A stretch of 6,266 nt of DNA from Candidatus Helarchaeota archaeon (GTDB lineage Archaea; Asgardarchaeota; Lokiarchaeia; Helarchaeales; HEL-GB-A). The DNA lies in contig JAEOSY010000557.1 in NCBI GenBank assembly GCA_016840125.1, positions 1 through 6,266 on the forward strand, in the 5' to 3' direction. A program made the position numbers and the translations under genes. Below the pieces are notes generated by a model. That model was not told where the DNA came from, did no database searches, and saw nothing but the letters and a program-made list of their open reading frames with translations. This document shows positions 1 to 4,924 of this stretch, in pieces (position 1 is the first letter of the stretch; each line of letters begins with the position of its first letter).

Positions 1-72
1 GAGCGCCTAGTTTTTCTAAAGACTAATGATTGGAAATAATTTGAACAGGAAAAAAGAGGGGAGTAGTTGAAG

Positions 73-1284
73 CTAAAATGGATTATTGCTCAAATATGCG
101 TTAATTTCCCTAATTAATTCATGGTTATAGAGATGCTCAAACTTCTTATTCTCCCAGCCGCCAATCAGAACATTCGTTAATCGATTCATACCTAATTGGT
201 TTAGGGTTCGGCAAATTTGGGCAATATTAGGCGCTTCCTTGGTAATTTCTTCAATCGCGTCCTGCTTGTTCACCAGACCCGAACGAATGCGGTAGGACCA
301 CATCTTCCGCTTCTGGTCATACGTTGTTATGGCGTTAATGAGCCCTCCGATTTTGCAATCGGTCCCGACCAATTCGCCGGTAAACATGTCCTTGGGGGGT
401 TTCCACCCGTATTTTTCTATGAGTTGAAGTTGGTCTTTTTTGGATGAGATTTCTACTGCCGTTAGGCCAATATCATAAAAGTCTAGATCTTTCATCTTCG
501 TTAATTCCTCTGAGTTCAACCCGTACCTCGCAACTAGTCCATTAGTAATTTCTAAAAATTCCTCTTTCATCTCTGGGAAGTCTTCTTCCTTTGCAAACCG
601 CTCTAAAAGCGCTAGGCAATCATTAATCGTCCCCTGGTAATTATTCCATCGTTTCCTCAAGCTGGGAAGGGTGTAGAGGAACGGATTTACGAGTTCCACG
701 TTACGTTCTTTCTCCATGTTGAATCCGGTTTCAATCTCCCAGAGGTCCAGACCCGATATTGTTAGGGGGATATCGTAATTCAGCAAAAACCGGCTTAAAA
801 TTGGTACATGTACGAGTCCCCCGCAGACTTTGCATTGAATTCCTCCACTAGACAGCGTGCTAATTCCGAGCCGGAACATTCGATTTAACAACGGTTTTGG
901 GGCTTTGATGAAAATGTGATCCACACCCAACCGATCTGTGAGGGCATCGATCTTCTCCTTCACGCCCGCATAGAAGTTGCCTTTGTCAGTGGTAAACGCG
1001 AGCACATTTAAATTGTACTTTTCCTTTGCCAAGATCAGCGCAGTAGAGCTATCCTTTCCCCCACTCAACCTCACTAATGCGTCATACTGGTGCTCTTCTC
1101 CTTTGATCTTCTCAAAAATTTTTGGCAATTGCTGGCGAGCCGTCCTCCGATGCTCCCGAAATTCTTCGGCGTTCTTTTCCCAGCCGCGACATTGATTGCA
1201 CACCCCATTCGAGATCACTATGGGTTTCCCGATGAGGGTATCCTGCGCTTCAACATTTAGACAGCGCTTACATTCACTTGTCAC
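73..1284 (-). CDS. N-type ATP pyrophosphatase (PP-loop) protein with N-terminal zinc ribbon, WbpG-like amidotransferase/thiolase superfamily
   Basis: Enzymes of this superfamily adenylate a substrate carbonyl or phosphate-type group with ATP, then transfer nitrogen or sulfur to it. The PP-loop signature SGGKDSS is at residues 74-80. It is preceded by a cysteine pair at C5/C8 and another at C29/C32, which look like one zinc ribbon. A third pair, C151/C154 (QCKVCGG), falls after the first Rossmann half, and a lone conserved-looking Cys310 sits in a TDCKIGG segment. The order zinc ribbon, PP-loop, GVDHI strand and C-terminal YGWK segment recalls the WbpG/PseA N-acetyl-sugar amidotransferases, but no sugar-pathway genes are nearby. 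A tRNA-thiolation or other ligase role therefore remains open. The start is GTG, chosen because AGGTGA lies six bases upstream. The length of 403 aa is ordinary for the group. The superfamily call is firm; the substrate is unknown. Confidence 0.85.
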   Translation of the reverse strand: MTSECKRCLNVEAQDTLIGKPIVISNGVCNQCRGWEKNAEEFREHRRTARQQLPKIFEKIKGEEHQYDALVRLSGGKDSSTALILAKEKYNLNVLAFTTDKGNFYAGVKEKIDALTDRLGVDHIFIKAPKPLLNRMFRLGISTLSSGGIQCKVCGGLVHVPILSRFLLNYDIPLTISGLDLWEIETGFNMEKERNVELVNPFLYTLPSLRKRWNNYQGTINDCLALLERFAKEEDFPEMKEEFLEITNGLVARYGLNSEELTKMKDLDFYDIGLTAVEISSKKDQLQLIEKYGWKPPKDMFTGELVGTDCKIGGLINAITTYDQKRKMWSYRIRSGLVNKQDAIEEITKEAPNIAQICRTLNQLGMNRLTNVLIGGWENKKFEHLYNHELIREINAYLSNNPF

Positions 1285-1290
1285 ATCATT

Positions 1291-1296
1291 TCACCT
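1291..1296 (-). promoter_or_regulatory. Shine-Dalgarno AGGTGA for the PP-loop gene
   Basis: On the minus strand AGGTGA, complementary to the 3' end of archaeal 16S rRNA, precedes the GTG start at 1284 by six bases. It fixes that GTG as the start. Two ATG codons in another frame lie between the motif and GTG but run into a stop at once. This is the clearest ribosome binding site in the window; the other genes lack one. Confidence 0.7.
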
Positions 1297-1377
1297 GGTT
1301 TTTGGTTTTTTCTCATTTTTTTCAAAAATCTCAGCATGATTTACCAAAAAGTATTCTACAATCTCCCCTGCGAAAAC

Positions 1378-1387
1378 GCTTATAAGC
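1378..1387 (-). promoter_or_regulatory. TATA-like box, candidate promoter of the PP-loop gene
   Basis: The ten bases GCTTATAAGC form a perfect palindrome and contain a TATA-type core. Transcription toward the PP-loop gene would start near 1356 and give a leader of about 70 nt carrying the AGGTGA site. An A/T-rich stretch at 1314-1329 is a competing candidate that would place the start just upstream of AGGTGA. The assignment is by position and composition only. Confidence 0.35.
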
Positions 1388-1426
1388 TCAGCACTCAGTC
1401 ATGACTTGCTCTTACAGTTGGTTTAT

Positions 1427-1433
1427 AAAAAAA
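1427..1433 (-). terminator. T-run, candidate terminator of the HEAT-repeat gene
   Basis: Seven consecutive T's on the minus strand lie about 70 nt downstream of the stop codon of the HEAT-repeat gene. Archaeal RNA polymerase terminates at T-rich tracts even without a hairpin. No stable stem is visible just before this run, so the call rests on the T-run and its position. Confidence 0.3.
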
Positions 1434-1502
1434 CTAAAATTATGGGAAATTCGGATCAAAACAGATTATTTGTTGGGTTCGGACTTCAAAACCTATCCAA
1501 AT

Positions 1503-2909
1503 TTATTCGAGTTCTCCTTTGGTAGTAACATCAATCATTTCTTTGAATTGATATAAGGTGGGAAATCCCAAATACCACCTTGTATATATACACTCTCTAA
1601 GGGAGATGTGGCGGAGGGGGTACCTATTTTTTACTAATGGGACATTTTTTAGAACATAGTTCAAACTGATCCAGCAAAAATCCCGAAAAGGGGATCTACG
1701 AGGGAAGACTGCAAACCAAACGGGAGTGGCGAATTCCTTCTGATAAGACAAAAATTTTTGGACCACCCTTTCATCTATAAGTAAATAAGAGCCCTTATAA
1801 TCCGACGACTGATAGTCAAATTGAGCGCCCTTATAATTGTGTAATGGTAAACTCCTAACATTAACGATTATCTTTCCTAAACCTTTAACCACCAGGGTAA
1901 ATATTCTAGGTGATTGTTCAACAGGAGGATAATCAACTCTATGCAAGTCAGCCGATCTAAACCAACGCCTTAAAAACTCATTAGATGTCAGTGTGGTCCT
2001 TCCTGCTATCATTATGTCGACTAGTAGTAGAAGAGCCCTCTTAAGTTCTAATTGCTGAATCCAAGATCCCATCATTTCTAATATTTCGATATTTCCTGCA
2101 ATACGTGAGATCTGGTCAATATAGGGCAAGAAGTAGCGATCAGGGAGGTCCATCACGGTATATATGGCGAAAACTGTGGAAGATGGCAGCTCATGAGCAC
2201 CGCTATAACTTGCGGTTTCCCTCAACATTTTTACAATCTTCGGGATGGACTCCGGAACGAACTCTGGGCGGGAGGCAATAGCCTTAAAATATGTACCGCG
2301 GACACGTTCCTCATCCAATTCCTCCATCGCTATATAAATAAATTCCGCTAGCTGGGTGACGCCTTGCTGCGTGATGAATTCCGGGTGCTTCTCCACTATA
2401 AGTTCGTAGGGAAAAAACGCCTGAAATTCGGAGGCGCAATCCATGATTAACCCGCCAAGAACCCGCGCTGCTTCTTCGTTAATGAGATAAGGGAAATCTT
2501 TGATGAGATCGTGATAGGTGATGATCGCATTCCTTCGCACATAGCCCTCCTCATCGGACAAACATTCGATGACTTCGGCAACGATTTTAGGGTTAGGAGG
2601 GGAAGTAAACTTCCTTCGCGCGCGTCGGTAGGCTTCGATAGCCAGCGCCCTAATCGACTGTTCGGGATCCTTGAAAGAGGGGAGGAGGTAAAAGATAGTT
2701 CCTTCGTCAAATAATTTAAATTTCTCATCAGCAAGCCCGGACACAATACTTAAACTCACTTCCACCACCTCTTTACGCATTTCTCTATCAGGATGAGTGA
2801 ACAGGTCCAAAAATTCCAGCTTGTTCTTAAGGAGATCATACGTCCTCCCACCGATCTCTACAATTCTAGGAAATCGAAGGGGTAAGGGCTCCTCACTCTT
2901 GCTATCCAT
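1503..2909 (-). CDS. HEAT-repeat protein with a distinct C-terminal alpha/beta domain of unknown function
   Basis: The N-terminal half is built of helical pairs with HEAT-type signatures: HPDREMRKEVVEVSLSIV near residue 39, DPEQSIRALAIEAYRRA near 81, SDEEGYVRRNAIITYHDLI near 118 and LDEERVRGTYFKAIA near 198. Such arrays are protein-binding scaffolds. From about residue 325 the pattern changes to strands and short helices: IIVNV, a DYKGSYLLID segment near 370, a helix around QKFLSYQKEF, and the strand PVWFAVF near 396-402. This order resembles the core of Hjc-like or other PD-(D/E)XK nucleases, with D370-Y-K372 as a possible remnant motif, but the match is weak. No signal peptide or membrane segment is evident. 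The ATG follows a TATA-like box at 28-29 bp with no Shine-Dalgarno. It reads the same way as the JAMM gene upstream (139 bp gap). HEAT call good; C-terminal domain unidentified. Confidence 0.8.
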   Translation of the reverse strand: MDSKSEEPLPLRFPRIVEIGGRTYDLLKNKLEFLDLFTHPDREMRKEVVEVSLSIVSGLADEKFKLFDEGTIFYLLPSFKDPEQSIRALAIEAYRRARRKFTSPPNPKIVAEVIECLSDEEGYVRRNAIITYHDLIKDFPYLINEEAARVLGGLIMDCASEFQAFFPYELIVEKHPEFITQQGVTQLAEFIYIAMEELDEERVRGTYFKAIASRPEFVPESIPKIVKMLRETASYSGAHELPSSTVFAIYTVMDLPDRYFLPYIDQISRIAGNIEILEMMGSWIQQLELKRALLLLVDIMIAGRTTLTSNEFLRRWFRSADLHRVDYPPVEQSPRIFTLVVKGLGKIIVNVRSLPLHNYKGAQFDYQSSDYKGSYLLIDERVVQKFLSYQKEFATPVWFAVFPRRSPFRDFCWISLNYVLKNVPLVKNRYPLRHISLRECIYTRWYLGFPTLYQFKEMIDVTTKGELE

Positions 2910-2932
2910 TGTAAACTTATATGGACAACATC

Positions 2933-2942
2933 ATATTTAAAA
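2933..2942 (-). promoter_or_regulatory. TATA-like box of the HEAT-repeat gene
   Basis: The minus strand reads TTTTAAATAT, a good archaeal TATA element, centred 28-29 bp before the ATG at 2909. That spacing places the transcription start at or next to the start codon. No Shine-Dalgarno is present, so the mRNA is probably leaderless. Confidence 0.55.
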
Positions 2943-3048
2943 TCCTGTAGAAAAACTCGAAAGGAATGGTTAATAAAAGCACCATGTTTAACCATAATGA
3001 ACATCAAATATCAAAATCATCAAGTTTAAAACTTTCATTTCACTTCAC

Positions 3049-3783
3049 TTAACATACTTCGTTTCCATATTCATCAAAGATCCGCTCTTCCTTCTGAAGA
3101 TACTGACTATAAAATTCGGTGTAAGAATCTGTAGTTAAGAATAACTGATTCATAATTTTCTGAGCCGTATTGAAGAGGTTCATTTCAGACTCCGATAAAG
3201 TTTCCTTCAGCAGAAGTATGACATCCTTTTGAAACGTTTCCTCCAAAATCTCTCGAAATTGCGATTCGGAGGGAAGTTCTAATACTCGAAACCTAAATTC
3301 TACATCTGCGGTTCTTGATTCGTTGTGTTCCAAAGATTGGTAGAATCCTAATCCAAAATACAGAGGATCATGCATACCATAGTTACTTAAAAAGAGGTGA
3401 TCGATCTCCAGTCGAAACATGAATTCCCAGTCTTCGGGAGAAAATCCATAGATATGCCCACTTTTTTCCGCGATAGTAGGGTCATACGTAACGGTATAGA
3501 TGTCCGTATGAATTGGTGGGTGGGTGTGAAAAAAGCCTGCAATTTGGGGCAAAGATTTCATTATTTTAAAAAAGTTATGCGTTCGAACACAGGGAGTCCC
3601 ATCAAATTGGTGTTCCCCACTAATCTTAGCTTGAAATGTTAGGGTTTTATCTATACAAAAAATGAGCCCCCCGATCTCCGAGTTGTACCCCTCCTCTGCG
3701 AAATTTAATCGGGTCCAGTCGGCAACTTTTTGTACTTCAGCGGCGGGAATTTCGACCTTGGAAAATGAGTTTTTTGGAGCCAT
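3049..3783 (-). CDS. JAMM/MPN-fold putative metalloprotease with extended active-site loop
   Basis: JAMM enzymes are zinc isopeptidases or peptidases that cleave ubiquitin-like proteins or related C-terminal conjugates. Visible motif parts are E36 in SEIGGLIF (the catalytic glutamate position), H86-T-H88-P89 in GFFHTHP (zinc ligands), and S115-P-E-D118 followed by WEFM. This fits E...HxHP...SxxD, except that about 25 residues separate HTHP from SPED, where the family usually has 6-10. D101 lies at a more usual distance but lacks the serine three residues before it. Residues 160-244 form a helical tail with no recognised domain. There is no signal peptide, so it is probably cytoplasmic. The ATG has a TATA-like box 27 bp upstream and no Shine-Dalgarno. 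The gene is transcribed away from the GTPase gene. The fold is likely; activity and substrate are unproven. Confidence 0.75.
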   Translation of the reverse strand: MAPKNSFSKVEIPAAEVQKVADWTRLNFAEEGYNSEIGGLIFCIDKTLTFQAKISGEHQFDGTPCVRTHNFFKIMKSLPQIAGFFHTHPPIHTDIYTVTYDPTIAEKSGHIYGFSPEDWEFMFRLEIDHLFLSNYGMHDPLYFGLGFYQSLEHNESRTADVEFRFRVLELPSESQFREILEETFQKDVILLLKETLSESEMNLFNTAQKIMNQLFLTTDSYTEFYSQYLQKEERIFDEYGNEVC

Positions 3784-3806
3784 AAGTAGAACTAGAAAGC
3801 CGAGCC

Positions 3807-3813
3807 TTAAAAA
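3807..3813 (-). promoter_or_regulatory. TATA-like box of the JAMM gene
   Basis: The minus strand reads GTTTTTAAGG, with the TTTTTAA core centred 27 bp before the ATG at 3783. This is the spacing expected for a leaderless archaeal transcript, and no Shine-Dalgarno lies upstream of the ATG. Confidence 0.5.
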
Positions 3814-3935
3814 CTTTGAGGACAGGAAAGGAATAACTCTGAAATCTTTAAAAAGTTATTCATCTTTATTAGCCCCTTAATATTATTTCAGGTATGTTTT
3901 CATATATCACCGTATCACGCCCTTACTTCATTGTC

Positions 3936-3943
3936 TTTATATG
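3936..3943 (+). promoter_or_regulatory. Consensus-like TATA box within the divergent spacer
   Basis: TTTATATG matches the archaeal TATA consensus better than the boxes next to the neighbouring genes. It would start plus-strand transcription near 3965, either as a long leader for the GTPase gene or as a short separate transcript ending at the T-rich tract around 4024-4041. AT-rich spacers throw up such boxes by chance. Confidence 0.3.
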
Positions 3944-4064
3944 TTATTACATTATATCCCATGGCATTCCCATGTTTTCCAAATTCTATATCAATTATAT
4001 CTAAATAGTGTTTGATAATCTAATTTTTTCTTTTTTTCTTTCAAAATTCGTATTCAATCGCCCC

Positions 4065-4082
4065 TAATAATAATAATAATAA
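4065..4082. repeat. (TAA)6 trinucleotide microsatellite
   Basis: Six perfect TAA units lie 17 bp upstream of the TATA-like box of the GTPase gene. Read on the plus strand they also supply stop codons in one frame. Their position directly upstream of a promoter means that length change could alter promoter activity, but nothing in a single sequence shows that it does. Confidence 0.85.
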
Positions 4083-4099
4083 CTGTCCAGAGTGCCAAG

Positions 4100-4108
4100 C
4101 TTAAAAGG
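4100..4108 (+). promoter_or_regulatory. TATA-like box of the MglA-type GTPase gene
   Basis: CTTAAAAGG is centred 28 bp before the ATG at 4132, the same spacing as for the JAMM and HEAT genes. This favours a leaderless start at 4132 over the internal ATG at 4189, although a transcript starting here could still be translated from 4189. Confidence 0.45.
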
Positions 4109-4131
4109 ATTTTCGCAGGGTAGATTGTAGA

Positions 4132-4794
4132 ATGCCTTTCAGGAGGCACTGCCTCGATTTACTAAAAACCCAAAAAAACGTGAAGTGTATGCTAATCGAT
4201 TTTGACCAGCGCACCGTGCAGAGCAAGATTGTGTTCTATGGCTGTGCCATGTCGGGTAAGTCCACCGCGTTGCAGGGGCTCTACAGGCAGTTGGATGGGG
4301 CGCAACCGATAATCTCAATCGAGACCAGCCATGCCGAGAATAGCCGCACCCTCTACTATGACTACGGCCCGTTGAAGCTGAAGTTTGGTGCGTGGAATCT
4401 GCAGCTGAACTTCTGGACCGCGACCGGGCAGGATTTCTACTGCGTAACGAGGCCCACAGTGCTCCAAAGGACGGATGGAATTCTCTTTGTGGTGGATTCC
4501 CAGCTCGCCCTGACCGAATTCAATAAGAAAAGTTGGGACGAGCTGAAGTCCTTCTTCGGCGCGAGGTTGGAACGTATCGTCCCGGTTATCGTCTGCCTCA
4601 ACAAACGGGATCTCCCCGACCCTGTATCGGCAGAGGTTGTCCGGCAGGTTCTCCCCCTCCGTGCTCAAACCCCCCTCTACGAAACGATTGCCACCAAGAA
4701 TATCAATTTGTTCCCCGCCTTCAAGCAGCTCCTGGACCTTGTCTTCCAAGTCCATAAGGTGGCGAAGACCTCCATCATGGACCAACTCAAATGA
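4132..4794 (+). CDS. MglA-family small Ras-like GTPase
   Basis: MglA-type GTPases act as GTP-dependent polarity or trafficking switches, usually with a Roadblock/MglB partner. The P-loop GCAMSGKST is at residues 37-45. Switch residues lie in SRTLYYDY (T73). The G3 site reads WTATGQ (95-100): the usual DxxG aspartate is replaced by threonine, as in the TVPGQ motif of MglA. NKRD (157-160) is the G4 motif, and ETIA near 184 is the likely G5. No membrane segment or prenylation-type C-terminus is visible. The start is uncertain: ATG 4132 fits the TATA spacing, but it gives a basic 19-residue extension. Met20 at 4189, with GTGA five bases upstream, matches the usual MglA N-terminus, 12 residues before KIVFYG. 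G+C is clearly higher than in the flanking genes. No MglB/Roadblock gene is in the window. The family call is firm. Confidence 0.9.
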   Translation: MPFRRHCLDLLKTQKNVKCMLIDFDQRTVQSKIVFYGCAMSGKSTALQGLYRQLDGAQPIISIETSHAENSRTLYYDYGPLKLKFGAWNLQLNFWTATGQDFYCVTRPTVLQRTDGILFVVDSQLALTEFNKKSWDELKSFFGARLERIVPVIVCLNKRDLPDPVSAEVVRQVLPLRAQTPLYETIATKNINLFPAFKQLLDLVFQVHKVAKTSIMDQLK

Positions 4795-4837
4795 ACTTCG
4801 GGAATAAGACGAATAAAGTGTTTGTGGACCATCATTT

Positions 4838-4868
4838 TGCGCAAAATAATAATTTGCGCATTTTTTTT
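4838..4868 (+). terminator. Hairpin plus T8, terminator of the GTPase gene
   Basis: TGCGCAAA (4838-4845) and TTTGCGCA (4853-4860) form an 8-bp perfect stem with a 7-nt loop, followed directly by eight T's (4861-4868). It lies 44 nt after the GTPase stop codon and looks like an intrinsic terminator that insulates the next gene. The left arm is also part of a separate 14-bp palindrome, so an operator role is an alternative. Confidence 0.65.
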
Positions 4869-4874
4869 GGGCAG

Positions 4875-4883
4875 ATTTTTAAT
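4875..4883 (+). promoter_or_regulatory. Weak TATA-like box of the TFB-like gene
   Basis: ATTTTTAAT lies 45 bp before the ATG at 4925 and would place the transcript start near 4907, giving a leader of about 18 nt. No Shine-Dalgarno is visible in that leader. It follows the terminator closely, which suits independent transcription of the downstream gene. Confidence 0.3.
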
Positions 4884-4924
4884 GAATGGTAGCATGTACT
4901 TGATAGATCTGCTAAAAACAAGTC

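Larger units (their letters stand above)
3784..4131. other. AT-rich divergent intergenic spacer
   Basis: This 348-bp gap separates the JAMM gene (leftward) from the GTPase gene (rightward) and must hold both promoters. It contains TATA-like boxes at 3807-3813 (minus) and 4100-4108 (plus), and an extra strong TATTA-type box at 3936-3943 (plus). It also has a repeated CCCATG (3958-3963 and 3969-3974, one helical turn apart), a pyrimidine-rich tract at about 4024-4041 and six TAA units at 4065-4082. No tRNA, open frame of convincing length or CRISPR-like repeat is visible. Confidence 0.7.

Noticed and set aside
1..39. A plus-strand frame open from the left edge, ending ERLVFLKTNDWK then TAA, with AGCGCCTAGTT shared with 5955-5965 in the TFB-like gene in the same frame.
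   Set aside because: Twelve codons are too few to call a gene tail, and an 11-bp match between two places in 6 kb is expected by chance several times.
51..56. T6 on the minus strand after the PP-loop gene as its terminator.
   Set aside because: Only six T's and no stem; possible but too weak to list.
2447..2746. 99-codon frame on the minus strand within the HEAT gene.
   Set aside because: It lies entirely inside the HEAT-repeat gene in another frame, and its translation shows no domain pattern.
3958..3974. Direct repeat CCCATG x2, 11 bp apart, as an operator.
   Set aside because: Six-base repeats occur by chance in a 348-bp spacer; no third copy near the other promoters.
3961..4008. A 15-codon frame MAFPCFPNSISIISK downstream of the TATA box at 3936-3943.
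   Set aside because: The ATG is about 22 bp from the box centre, short of leaderless spacing, and there is no Shine-Dalgarno or recognisable peptide.
4315..4785. Long open frame on the minus strand opposite the GTPase gene (156 codons).
   Set aside because: The plus-strand frame carries all G motifs of a GTPase; the opposite frame is a by-product of its G+C-rich codons and resembles no family.
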